Below are positions 1-10,190 of a stretch of DNA of 64,000 nt, in pieces. The position numbers and the translations under genes are program-made. Under the pieces are notes generated by a model. That model did no database searches, was not told where the DNA came from, and saw nothing but the letters and a program-made list of their open reading frames with translations. The stretch is from Pelobates cultripes (Eukaryota; Chordata; Amphibia; Anura; Pelobatidae), in NCBI GenBank assembly GCA_933207985.1, contig OW240921.1, positions 89,261,162 through 89,325,161 on the forward strand. The letters run 5' to 3'. Each line of letters starts with the position of its first letter. Position 1 is the first letter of the stretch.

Positions 1-1
1 T

Positions 2-2773
2 ACCAAGTTAGATTTGAGGGGAGCTTATAACTTGGTGAGAATTCAGCAGGGAGACGAATGGAAAACAGCTTTCAATACCCGTTATGGCCACTATGAATAC
101 ACGGTAATGCCCTTCGGGCTTTGCAATGCACCTGCAGTATTCCAGGACCTTATTAATGAGGTTCTTAGGGAATTTCAGCATGAATGCGTTATAGTATATT
201 TGGATGATATACTAATACACTCTAGAGAGATTGAGACTCACCACAGACAAGTCAGAAGGGTACTGCGCAAACTGTTACAACATGGATTGTACTGCAAATT
301 GGAAAAGTGTAGCTTCGACCAATCTCAGATAAACTTTCTTGGCTACGTTATTTCTGGAGACGGATTTAGGATGGACCCCATTAAACTCCAATCGATTTTA
401 GATTGGCCATTGCCCAGGGGACTCAAGGCCATTCAGAGATTTATCGGATTCTCCAATTATTATAGGCGCTTCATTAAAGGTTACTCTTCTATTATTGCTC
501 CTATTACCAATATGACTAGACAGGGTGCTGATACCAAGACTTGGTCTACAGAGGCTCTCTCTGCTTTCAAAACACTCAAAGAACATTTTGCCTCAGCACC
601 GATATTAGTTCATCCTGACACATCTTTGCCTTTTCTACTCGAGGTAGACGCCTCGGAGACAGGTATAGGCGCTATCTTGTCCCAAAGGCTAGGTTTGGAT
701 AAACCGTTACATCCATGTGGGTTTTTTTCCAAGAAATTATCTGGGCCTGAAAGTAGATATGACATTGGTGATAGGGAACTGTTAGCGGTCATTATGGCTT
801 TAAAGGAATGGAGACATTTGTTGGAGGGGACATTATACCCGGTTACTATTTTGACGGATCACAAGAATTTGTCCTACATAGGGGAGGCCAAGCGCTTGTC
901 CGCCAGGCAAGCTCGTTGGTCCTTGTTTCTGACACATTTCAATTACGTGCTCACTTATAGACCTGGTTCTAAGAACTCTAAGGCAGATGCATTGTCCCGT
1001 CAACATGAACCTTCTACGGTGTCTGAAGCAGCTTTGTCTTCTATCGTTCCCAAGTGTAATATTATTGCCAACACATGTGTCAGGATACACTCGCCGTTGC
1101 TTGCTGAGATCAAGAAAGTACAACATCTAGCTCCCAAACCTGTTCCTGGGGATCGATACTTCGTTCCTCCTGAGCTCCAAGTGGAACTGCTGCATTGCTT
1201 TCATGACAGTAAAATTGCTGGGCACCCCGGCATACGCAAAACGTGTTCCCTGATTTCTAAAGATTTCTGGTGGCCTTCCCTTCGTAAGGATATAAGGGAT
1301 TTCGTCAGGGCATGTGCTGTCTGTATGAAGACTAAGCAACCTCACGCGCTCCCTTGTGGACTTTTGCACCCCTTAGAAATTCCCGAGAGACCATGGTCGT
1401 GTTTGGCTATGGACTTCATTGTCGATTTGCCTGTTTCTAAAAAACATACTGTTATTCTCACGGTGATTGACAGGTTTACTAAAATGGCTCATTTCGTGCC
1501 CTTGCCTAAACTGCCCTCGTCTCCCGAATTAGCTGAGATATTCGCGAGGGAGATTTTTCGTTTACATGGTATTCCCTCTGAAATTGTTTCTGATAGAGGT
1601 TCCCAATTTGTTTCCCGCTTTTGGAAGTCTTTCTGTTCTCACTTAGGCATCAAGTTGAATTTCTCATCTGCCTATCATCCCCAGTCCAACGGAGCTGCCG
1701 AACGCACCAACCAAAAGATTGAACAATATTTGCGTTGTTTTGTTTCTGAACACCAGGACGATTGGGTTGGTCTGATTCCTTGGGCAGAGTTTGCACACAA
1801 CAATCTCGTTTGTGATTCTACTCGTTCTAGCCCCTTTTTCTTGAATTATGGCTTTCATCCTTCCATTCTTCCGTCGGTTTCCCCTTCCCAAGGGGTTCCG
1901 TCGGTTGATGTTCATGTCGCCAATCTGAGAAAGTTGTGGGATCAGACTCGACGAATTCTTCTTCAGAATTCCATGGTGTTCAAACGACACGCTGACAAAC
2001 GGAGACGGGTGGCTCCGGTTTTTGCCCCGGGTGATAGGGTGTGGTTGAGTACCAGAAACATCCGCTTGAAGGTTCCTTCCATGAAATTTGCCCCTCGTTA
2101 CATAGGCCCTTACAAGGTTCTGTGTCGGATTAACCCGGTTGCGTATCGTCTTGCCCTTCCGCCTGCCCTGCGCATCCCTAACTCTTTTCATGTTTCTTTG
2201 TTGAAGCCTTTGGTTTGCAACAGATTTTCCTCCGCTGAGTCCTCCCCTCTCTCTGTCCAGGTTGAGGGTCAGGAGGAATATGAAATCAAATCCATTCTCG
2301 ATTCTCGTATTTCTCGGGGGAGGTTGCAATATCTTGTTGACTGGAAGGGGTATGGGCCTGAAGAAAGGTCTTGGGTGGTCCATGAAAATGTGCATGCCCC
2401 TCGTCTCCTCCGGGCATTTCATGCTCGTTTTCCGTCTCGCCCCGGTTCCTTCCGCCCGGTGGGCGTTTCTGAGAGGGGGGGTACTGTCAGGTTACCTTTG
2501 GTGTCTACCTCGGAGGAGGTTAGACACCTAGACGTCCATCCTCCCAGGGGGGCTGACTCACCCGATCCTTGCACTCCTCCCGGTCGTTTACACGCCGGCC
2601 GCGATAGCTCCGCCTCCTTTTATGACGCGGCGCTCAGTAGCCGACGTCATGACGGCAATCACGTTCCGACCCGTCAATCACGGCAACCAAGTGCCGAACA
2701 ACGAATCAGGACTCGTTGGGGGCGGAGCCAACAGTTAAAGAGCCAAGGTATAAAAAAGGGTTCTGTGGAATGA
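2..2773 (+). CDS. pol: Pol polyprotein (RT-RNaseH-integrase-chromodomain), 5' truncated by window edge
   Basis: This is the open C-terminal three quarters of a gypsy Pol; it entered the window already in frame, so no true start is visible. Counting from the Leu codon at 14, the RT box YLDD is near residue 62, then RNase H (EVDAS, DRELL, TDHKN, ADALSR), the integrase zinc finger (H-x6-H ... C-x2-C), the integrase triad D467, D527, E563 (D-x59-D-x35-E), a GPY/F motif and a chromodomain near 752-802. About 13 residues differ from the copy on the other strand and there is no stop or frameshift. The frame does not end at the polypurine tract but continues through U3 of the LTR to a TGA just after the TATA box. 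Chromodomain integrases of this group are thought to guide insertion to marked chromatin. Confidence 0.95.
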   Translation, partial: TKLDLRGAYNLVRIQQGDEWKTAFNTRYGHYEYTVMPFGLCNAPAVFQDLINEVLREFQHECVIVYLDDILIHSREIETHHRQVRRVLRKLLQHGLYCKLEKCSFDQSQINFLGYVISGDGFRMDPIKLQSILDWPLPRGLKAIQRFIGFSNYYRRFIKGYSSIIAPITNMTRQGADTKTWSTEALSAFKTLKEHFASAPILVHPDTSLPFLLEVDASETGIGAILSQRLGLDKPLHPCGFFSKKLSGPESRYDIGDRELLAVIMALKEWRHLLEGTLYPVTILTDHKNLSYIGEAKRLSARQARWSLFLTHFNYVLTYRPGSKNSKADALSRQHEPSTVSEAALSSIVPKCNIIANTCVRIHSPLLAEIKKVQHLAPKPVPGDRYFVPPELQVELLHCFHDSKIAGHPGIRKTCSLISKDFWWPSLRKDIRDFVRACAVCMKTKQPHALPCGLLHPLEIPERPWSCLAMDFIVDLPVSKKHTVILTVIDRFTKMAHFVPLPKLPSSPELAEIFAREIFRLHGIPSEIVSDRGSQFVSRFWKSFCSHLGIKLNFSSAYHPQSNGAAERTNQKIEQYLRCFVSEHQDDWVGLIPWAEFAHNNLVCDSTRSSPFFLNYGFHPSILPSVSPSQGVPSVDVHVANLRKLWDQTRRILLQNSMVFKRHADKRRRVAPVFAPGDRVWLSTRNIRLKVPSMKFAPRYIGPYKVLCRINPVAYRLALPPALRIPNSFHVSLLKPLVCNRFSSAESSPLSVQVEGQEEYEIKSILDSRISRGRLQYLVDWKGYGPEERSWVVHENVHAPRLLRAFHARFPSRPGSFRPVGVSERGGTVRLPLVSTSEEVRHLDVHPPRGADSPDPCTPPGRLHAGRDSSASFYDAALSSRRHDGNHVPTRQSRQPSAEQRIRTRWGRSQQLKSQGIKKGSVE

Positions 2774-3056
2774 TTCATTGCCCTGTCGTGGTTCTAGCTA
2801 GTCTGGTCACTCAGTGCAATTACCTCTATTGTCTTTTGGTTCCTGACTCGGCTTGTATTTTGACCCTGCTTTCCTCTCTTGTCCTTTTGACTCGGCTTGT
2901 CTCTCGCTTACCTGATCTCTCGTTCCCTCGACCTCGGCTTGTCTCTGACCATTCTTTTGCTTTCTCCTTACGTTAGTCCGGCCATTCTAAGGTCCGGTAT
3001 ACGTACCTATCTCCTGTTTGTATTCTGCGTGTTGGATCCCTGTCACGATCCTGACA
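2485..3056 (+). repeat. 3' LTR of the partial gypsy element
   Basis: It is bounded by TGTCAGG and CCTGACA and is 572 bp long, matching both LTRs of the complete copy. It holds a GACGTCATGACG CRE-like palindrome in U3 (about 2643-2654), a TATA box TATAAAAAA at 2749-2757 and the predicted transcript start GCCCTGTCGT at 2780-2789, about 31 bp after the TATA box. Confidence 0.93.
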
Positions 3057-3258
3057 GTGATGACAGATAGGTGGTACCATTACATCCCATTAACAGGAGG
3101 TGGATACCAGAAAAATGTAGAAGAAGTCAAGAAGATCTAGTTTTGCAATAGTTTTTTCAGCTTTCATGACTGAGACAGAAGTAGCTAAGTAGCTAGACAC
3201 AGCAAGTCCATTTAGAGAGAATATTGGGAATCCAAGCCTTAGCAAACATGTAAAGAAC

Positions 3259-3291
3259 ATAGATAGATAGATACATAGATAGATAGATATA
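3259..3291 (+). repeat. (GATA)n microsatellite
   Basis: Imperfect AGAT/GATA tetranucleotide run. Confidence 0.85.
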
Positions 3292-3721
3292 GACGTCTTT
3301 GTTGTGTGAATCATTGTCTTACCATCCTTAGCATTATTTTATTTATATATTTCTTTCTGTACCTATCTTGCCTCAGGTGGGCAGACAGTATTTATTTCCC
3401 AGCAGACCTCCTGAAGCTAATACAAGTTCCAGCACTGAAATTCCTATTCGTATAACTTGGGTTTACTTTCCAGCAGCTAATTCACTACACATCCTACAGA
3501 AAAAATAACTGTTAGCTATTGGTCATTACATGGAAAGCCTAAATCACATGTTAAACTATATCAAACCGTAATAAAATCAAAGCATAGGCTAGACACGTGA
3601 TATAAAAGAAATATATTCTTTCTGTGAGTAAGGTGTCAATTAAATAAACAAAATACAAAGCAGAAATTAGCCTAAAAAATTACACAGATATGTATCTACA
3701 TAGCGCAAAGTCATAGTTTAA

Positions 3722-4515
3722 TATAGAAACCTAGCAACATAGAATGTAATGGCAGATAAGAACCATTCGGCCCATCTAGTCTGCCCAATTGTCTAAATAC
3801 TTTTATTAGTCCCTGACTTTATCTTAAATCTAGTCTATCCAATGCATGCTTAAACTCCCTTATTGCGTTAAAGGATCAGTATAGGGTCAGGAACACAAAC
3901 ATGTATTCCTAACTTTATAGTGTTAAAACCACCATCTAGCACCCGTGGGCCCCCCATTCCTCCATAAATATAGCAAAATCTTACTGTATTCAAGCCAGAA
4001 GCTGTAGATCTTCATGCTGTTTGCCTAAAAAAAAAAACAAGCAGTCTGCTGACATCATCAGAAGTGGTGGCCTGATCGAATCACAATGCTTCCCCATAGA
4101 ATTGGCTGAGACTGACAAGGAGGCAGAGCCAGCATGATCCAAACACAGCCCTGGCCAATCAGCATCTCCTCATAGAGATGAATTGAATCAATGAATCTCT
4201 ATGAGGAAAGTTTAGCGTCTGCATGCAGAGGGAGGGGACACTGAATGTTTGGATGCATTTTAGGCAGCCATGAACCAGGAAGGATCTCTAACAGCTATCT
4301 GAGGAGTGGCCAGTGAAGTTATCACTAGGCTGTAATGTAAACACTGCATTTTCTCTAAAAAGATAGAGTTTACAGCAAAAAGCCTGAAGGTAATGATTCT
4401 ACTCACCAGAACAAATTCAATAAGCTGAAGTTGTTCTGGTGACTATAGTGTCACTTTAACCTCTTCCACTTCAACTGGAGGGCTATTCCATGCATTCACT
4501 AGCCTAATATATATA
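3722..4515. repeat. Dispersed repeat (probable LINE/SINE-type), interrupted by a MITE
   Basis: The first part (3727-3871) carries a block including GAACCATTCGGCCCATCTAG that recurs at about 22664-22725. The repeat resumes at 4460 (CCTCTTCCACTTCAACTGG...) directly after the MITE at 3868-4459. Joining the halves across a single TTAA restores one continuous sequence. The family is not identified from coding sequence; dispersed copies suggest a LINE 3' region or SINE. Confidence 0.6.
3868..4459. mobile_element. T2/Kolobok-type MITE, 592 bp
   Basis: It is flanked by TTAA on both sides (3868-3871, 4456-4459). The ends are inverted: TTAAAGGATCAGTATAG at the left and the complement of TTAAAGTGACACTATAG at the right. 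There is no coding capacity. TTAA target duplication and TTAAAGG termini match the T2 MITE class known from Xenopus (Kolobok superfamily). Confidence 0.8.
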
Positions 4516-4688
4516 CTATATAAAAATAATATATACTAATATATTGTATTACGTTATGTTTCTGTGCTTTACCAGTGACTAGCTAATCTGTGAGTGGTCA
4601 ATGTTCACCATAGAGATGCATTGATTGCGTTGATTGGCGTTTTGTGGTGTATGCGCAGTAGCTTCCTAATGCTCTCCTATGGGAAAGC

Positions 4689-4760
4689 ATTGGATTGGCT
4701 GAGATTATCAAGATTGGAATGTCTGAGATTATCAAGATTGGATTGGCTGAGATTATCAAG
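4689..4760. repeat. Three tandem 24-bp repeats
   Basis: The unit ATTGGATTGGCTGAGATTATCAAG (here quoted only as a 24-mer class beginning ATTGGATTGG) occurs at 4689, 4713 and 4737; the middle copy has three changes. Confidence 0.85.
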
Positions 4761-4816
4761 ATTTTGGCTTCTAGCTAATTCAATTCTACTATGGCCTTGT
4801 GTTTGGTAAAATGCAC

Positions 4817-4979
4817 AGTTATTCACCAAAGTAAGAATTGTCAGGAATTTGAAGTGTATCTCAAATTTAAGGCTAAAATAGCCAAACTGGACAAATTATC
4901 CAAGTTAGCAATGGCTATTTTACCCTTAAATTTGAAATTTACTCTGAATTCCCAACAATTCTCACTTTAGTGAATAACT
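4817..4979. repeat. Hairpin MITE, 163 bp inverted repeat
   Basis: The ends AGTTATTCACCAAAGTAAGA and the complement of the segment ending TGAATAACT pair over most of the element, with a short central loop. No clear target duplication was found and no superfamily is assigned. Confidence 0.65.
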
Positions 4980-6010
4980 AAAGCATTTTTCCTAACACTG
5001 AGCCTGGAACACTCTCATATGTTGGGATAAACTCTAGACACTCTCTCAGGTGATACTTTTTAATGAATGGCTTCTCTCTGCCACAAAAGTCCACCATATT
5101 TAATGATGTCATGAAACATCATCGCTATAGAAGTAGTATAGTTCTATCTATGTGCCTACTTTGACCGTAACTACATATTTCCCATTCTAACTGTGCATTA
5201 AATGGTCTGAGAACATTATTCTCCTTTCCATGTGTGCCTTGTCCAGCATCATTTCATCTTATCACAATTGAAGACTAAATATTACAAATATCACATTTTC
5301 TGCACTTTGATTGACAGAGGAATGCTTTGTGCACTAATGTAACCAATGGCTTTAATTATTGGTAATCATTTTAAATATTTTCTCCTATTTTTTTTCAGCT
5401 ATAAATACTCCTCAGGCTAATATCGTGCTGTAACAACTATATCTTAATACATCCATGTATTTACAGAAGCCGTAGATTCCTCCTTATTCTGCTGCCAAGA
5501 TCCCTTAATAGATTTTCCAGAAGACCTTGGCAGGCTAAGTCCCAAGGGGACATTTTCAAAAGGCCAAGGAAGCAGGTGCTAGATTACTTTCACCTCTTAA
5601 GTAAGTAGTAGATTCGCCTAAATTACGGCATATTACAGAGAGTACAGAGAATGCATTATTCACCCTCTTAGCAAAATGCTCTTAGACCATTTATATGAAA
5701 AAGTACATTAAACACTTATACCTGTCCTGTTCCAAAAGGGATACTTAAGGAGTAAAGTACAAATTCATTACTGTGTTGGAATCATTCAATTATTGGCATC
5801 AATCTGCTTTTCTAACCAGCACTCGTTCTATTGCATTTTTATACATGACTGCTATTTATGTAAATAATGCATTGAGAAAACCATTGCTGCAAAATGATAC
5901 TTACATATCAGATTGCAAGCTTACTTAATACATCCTCGAAAAGAGGTAAACATCATGTTCTGTGTGACACCCAAATTTCCCCTATTTCATGTATTCATCA
6001 TAAATACATA
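4980..6010. other. No recognisable feature
   Basis: AT-rich non-coding sequence; I see no gene, repeat family or RNA. Confidence 0.5.
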
Positions 6011-6050
6011 TATCTTGATAAAGACCCAGGAGGGTCGAAACGTTGATTCA
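6011..6050 (+). other. Degenerate hammerhead-like motif
   Basis: A TTGATAA segment, a 5-bp stem (GACCC 6023-6027 with GGGTC 6032-6036) and GAAAC (6037-6041) follow the order of a hammerhead core, but the CUGAUGA box is mutated and no good stem III or cleavage site is present. It may be the remnant of a Penelope-like or retrozyme-like repeat. Confidence 0.3.
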
Positions 6051-6109
6051 TTCTTTGATTTTGTGAATACACTTTTTTGCTGGAAATCCTGAAAGTGCTC
6101 CTTTATTTA

Positions 6110-7013
6110 CCTTATATAATTTGCGCTTGGAAGCACCCAGGTTAATTCTGTGGATTACATATACATTTTGTCGGGGGAGTGCCAGTTCCTTGACTTATAT
6201 ATATACTGGTCCCTTCTCTCCATAGAACCCCCATGATTCTTCAAGTTTAAGGTCTTATCTGCACACCAAACAGAGAGATTGTCACCTCTTCTGACTACTC
6301 TGTCTTCCAGACAGCTCCAGACACTGTCTTTGCAAAGTCCCTTTTGGATCACAGACCCAAGTGATTATTCTTTAAGCACATGGATCCACAGAATCTGTCA
6401 CCATGCCCCCCTGAAAAAAATGTCAACACTCACGATGCAAGAAAACACAATAAATTTTATCCACCACAGATCTAGCCTCCAGCAACAGAACATTCAACTT
6501 AAGGCAACACAAACAATAGATGCAAATATGTGCAAATTACCCAGCTTACAGTAAATATTCTCACAACAAAGGACATAGGGAATAACTTCAAAGACAGTCA
6601 TACTGTTAGATAGAGATTCCTTTACAATATATGATATACAGTAACTAATACTACTACTACATGCAGCACATATCACAGCTATGAAAAGTAAAATGCCCAT
6701 TTGGAGCTTATATATAAAGAATTAATGATATCTGTAATACTAATAGGGCCACAAACATAAAGTTCCCACAGGGTGCACCAGGCGTCCTCTCATCGGGCCA
6801 TCCGCGCCAAACACTTTGCGCAGCTGTACCCCTCCACACCTCAAACAGAGAATGTTGTTTACTTACCATTCGGACCCATGAATAGCTCCTTCTGCTGGTT
6901 CGCGTGTGTTGAAATTTATGGTTCCTGCTTCCCTGAAATAGTAATAGTTGCTGCCTGCTATTTTGCCGAATCTTTTATAAATTTAAATCTTGTGACTTCA
7001 CGGCGCCCTTAAA
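6110..7013. other. No recognisable gene
   Basis: Only short chance frames are open. The last part (about 6770-7013) may be outer sequence of the old LTR element that follows, but I cannot show it. Confidence 0.4.
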
Positions 7014-7469
7014 GTGACAATGTCATGTAGATGACCCCATATACTATTAACTTTGAGTTACAGAGATGATGTGGACCAATCAGAAAGTGTGTTAGCCTAT
7101 ATAAAGTAAATTTAAGCACTTGTTCATTGCCCTATCATGGTTTCTGTCCTGATACACGTTAGTGCTTGTAGTAAGTTTCTTGTTATTTTGATATTGACCT
7201 TGGCTTGTATATGACTTAGTGTATTTCTGGTATCCTGACTCGGCTTGTTTCTGACTTTGAGTATTTCTGGTATCCTGACACAGCTTGTTATTCCGTCTTT
7301 CTGTATTTCTATATCCCTGACCTTGGCTATTCATGACTTTGTCTTTTTCTGTATTAACTTTAAGTCCAGCCTCTCTAAAGCCCAAATAATACATCTGTCT
7401 AGTACCTCTGTTAGAAGAATTCTCCATTCCTGCAAGTGAAAGTACGACCCTGTGACACTAATCATAACA
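7014..7469 (+). repeat. Old, diverged gypsy-type LTR
   Basis: A TATATAAAG box (7098-7106) is followed by TTCATTGCCCTATCATGG, close to TTCATTGCCCTGTCGTGG of the young gypsy LTR, and by repeated CCTGACTCGGCTTGT-type segments also found in that LTR. The similarity is patchy, so this is an older relative. Ends are approximate. An L1 inserted just downstream. Confidence 0.6.
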
Positions 7470-7539
7470 ATTATGGGGATCCAGTAGATGAGTCAGTAGA
7501 GGTGGAGAGTCAGAGAGAGGAACAGCTTACGATAGCTAA

Positions 7540-8262
7540 CATGAAAGAAGTAATGATTGATTTATTGAAAGATTTAAAGAGCTCAACTGTACAGGAATTC
7601 ACAAAGGAGATTGCTAAAAATACCAAAGATCTTAATACCTTATCAAAGAAAGTAGTAGAGTTGGGTACCCAACAGGACTCCCTAATAAAATCACAGAATC
7701 ACTCTAATTTGAAAATACAGAAATTGAAAGATGAACTCTTGGACCTGAAAGAGAAATACAGTAGATTGGAGAACTTCTCTAGACAAAATATAAGAGGGAT
7801 ACCTGAAACAGTGGGGCAGGCGGAACTCCCTAATTACGTGATAACATTTTTGAATTCTCTGGTTAACCCAGAGTTTGAGAGGGCCCATATGCTAGACAGA
7901 GTCCACAGATTACCTCTTTCACGTAATGCTCCAAGGGAATTGCCTCGAGATGCGATAGTGAAAATACTTTTTTTTATTTACAGTTAAACATAAAATACTA
8001 CAGAAGGCCTTTGAAAGTAAAATCTTTGACACTCCATATGAGCAACTGAAAATCTTTCCGGATATATCAGGTGAAGTGATTATGGAACGTAGAGAATTTA
8101 GAATGATAACCAAAGTATTAAGGGATAAAAATATTTCTTATAAATGGGGCTTTCCAACTAAACTACTTATTAAAAATGGAACAGAGATTAAAGTAATTAA
8201 CTCCCTGCAAGAGGGGGAAAGGGAGAAAATAGGGAGAGGGGACAGAATTAGAGGGCCATAAT
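7540..8262 (+). pseudogene. L1 ORF1 protein relic
   Basis: ORF1p of L1-clade LINEs is a trimeric RNA-binding chaperone that coats the element RNA. The reading frame has a Lys/Glu/Leu-rich heptad region (coiled coil) followed by LENFSRQNIRGIPE, the start of the RRM-like domain, then FERAHMLDRVHRLP and RDAIVKILFF, all paralleled in the intact ORF1 at 42540. A frame break lies in the T-rich run near 7970-7985. The C-terminal domain is found in another frame at 8076-8261 (ISYKWGFPTKLLI). The true start is uncertain: the first Met of the L1-like part is at about 7541, since upstream codons belong to the older LTR sequence and target duplication. Confidence 0.8.
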
Positions 8263-8529
8263 CAGTATAGAGTTCGGTCAAGATGTCTATCCTGAAGGAG
8301 GTGTAACTGGGGTTAAGATGTAGAACACTTTGGTTATTTCGTTAGAAAGTGAAATATTATGGGTAGAATGAATCCACTTACATGTAGATAACACTGGTGA
8401 ATGGGTATTCTTTTATATTAGGCATCTTTTCCAGTAATAACTAATTTTTTATAAAGTAGCCCTAGATGATTTTTATGGGTAAAAATGTTAGGTCATTTAT
8501 TATAACGGGATAATCTCATGTGTTATAAT

Positions 8530-8888
8530 TAGTGATATCCCGAACGGTTCGCCGAACGGTTCGCTACGAACGGTTCGCCACGGACTCATCATTGAGTAAA
8601 CTTTGACCCTGTACCTCACAGTCAGCAGACACATTCCAGCCAATCAGCAATAGACCATCCCTTCCAGACCCTCCCACCTCCTGGACAGCTCACTAAGAAT
8701 GCAGCTTCAAAATGGATGCTGTCCAGGAGGTGGGAGAGTCTGGGAGGGAGGGTCTGCTGCTGATTGGCTGGAATGTGTCTGCTGACTGTGAGGTACAGGG
8801 TCAAAGTTTACTCAATGATGAGTCCGCGGCGAACCGTTCGTGGCGAGCCGTCGGCGAACCGTTGGGCGAACCGTTCGGGACATCACTA
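8530..8888. mobile_element. Fold-back hAT-like MITE, 359 bp
   Basis: An exact 8-bp duplication GTTATAAT flanks it (8522-8529, 8889-8896). The termini TAGTGATRTCCCGAACGG are inverted, and the two halves pair over nearly their whole length, including GAACGGTTCGCC repeats and the TTTGACCCTGTACCTCACAG block. It carries no gene. The 8-bp duplication points to hAT mobilisation. Confidence 0.85.
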
Positions 8889-9147
8889 GTTATAATACAT
8901 CTGGAGGATCGCACAAAATGAGTTAGTGTTATTGGATAAACGCTTATTTAAATTAAAAGGGTCGGTATTGGATAGGATTAAGTCACTTTATTATGAGTTT
9001 AGCACTGGTTAATATGTAAATTGTTGTGGTCAAAGTTGCACTATGTTTGAAATAAGTGTTAATGGAATGGCCCTAAAGGGCCGTTATCGGTATAATGCTA
9101 ACGTCATGTTTAATTTTGGTGATAACATTATTTGTTATATTAAAAAA

Positions 9148-9420
9148 TGCACAAAATAGGATATTTTCACTGGATAAACACTCACTGTAACCAAAAGGAG
9201 ATACTACAGAGGGTTTTTGAGTAATGAAGACATAATTGATAAAATGCACAAAATAGGAAATCCTCACTGGACAAACATTTACGGTAATAAAAAGGGGATA
9301 TCATAGAATGTTCTTAAGTAATGAAGATATACCCGATACATTTCACAAAATAAGCAACAGTAAACGGGAAACTGCACAAAATAGGATATCCTCATAGGAC
9401 AAATGTTTATGATATTTAAC
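9148..9420. repeat. Degenerate tandem repeat of about 95 bp in the L1 spacer
   Basis: The motif TGCACAAAATAGGA(T/A)AT..TCA..GGA.AAA recurs at about 9148, 9244 and 9375, each followed by a related AGTAATGAAGA(C/T)ATA segment in the first two. It lies in the spacer between L1 ORF1 and ORF2. Confidence 0.6.
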
Positions 9421-9618
9421 AGGGCTTATTGTATTATAGAAGGGATTCAGGCAATATAGGTAATTCATATATCTTGACACACTGAATCAAGAGTTCAGAA
9501 TTGAGAGGTTAACAATTATAATGTATTCTCTCCTATTTCCAATTGTTTTCTCTGTTTAAAATAGTAACAGGGCCTATAAGATTGGGAAAGTCAAGTGGAG
9601 GCGATGAAACGGACCTAC

Positions 9619-10190
9619 TGTCAGGATCGTGACAGGGATCCAACACGCAGAATACAAACAGGGGATAGGTACGTATACCGGACCTTAGAATGGCCGGACT
9701 AACGTAAGGAGAAAGCAAAAGAATAGTCAGAGACAAGCCGAGGACGAGGGAACGAGAGATCAGGTAAGCGAGAGACAAGCCGAGTCAAAAGGACAAGAGA
9801 GGAAAGCAGGGTCAAAATACAAGCCGAGTCAAGAACCAAAAGACAATAGAGGTAAGTGCACTGAGTGACCAGACTAGCTAGAACCACGACAGGGCAATGA
9901 ATCATTCCACAGAACCCTTTTTTATACCTTGGCTCTTTAACTGTTGGCTCCGCCCCCAACGAGTCCTGATTCGTTGTTCGGCACTTGGTTGCCGTGATTG
10001 ACGGGTCGGAACGTGATTGCCGTCATGACGTCGGCTACTGGGCGCCGCGTCATAAAAGGAGGCGGAGCTATCGCGGCCGGCGTGTAAACGACCGGGAGGA
10101 GTGCAAGGATCGGGTGAGTCAGCCCCCCTGGGAGGATGGACGTCTAGGTGTCTAACCTCCTCCGAGGTAGACACCAAAGGTACCCTGACA
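9619..10190 (-). repeat. 3' LTR of the complete gypsy element
   Basis: 572 bp with TGTCAG/CTGACA ends. The pol frame continues into it and stops at 9902, just downstream of the TATA box on the minus strand. The opposite edge gives the CCTAC duplication. Confidence 0.95.

Larger units (their letters stand above)
1..3056 (+). mobile_element. Ty3/gypsy (Sushi-type chromovirus) element, 3' half, cut by window edge
   Basis: The window opens inside the reverse transcriptase of an LTR retrotransposon. Pol runs into a polypurine tract (2471-2481) and a 572-bp 3' LTR (2485-3056) with TGTCAG...CTGACA ends. The protein and LTR are nearly the same as those of the complete copy at 9619-15071, so this is a second, closely related copy of the same family in opposite orientation. 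The base run after the LTR, GTGAT (3057-3061), would be the right target-site duplication; the left one lies outside the window. Confidence 0.95.
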
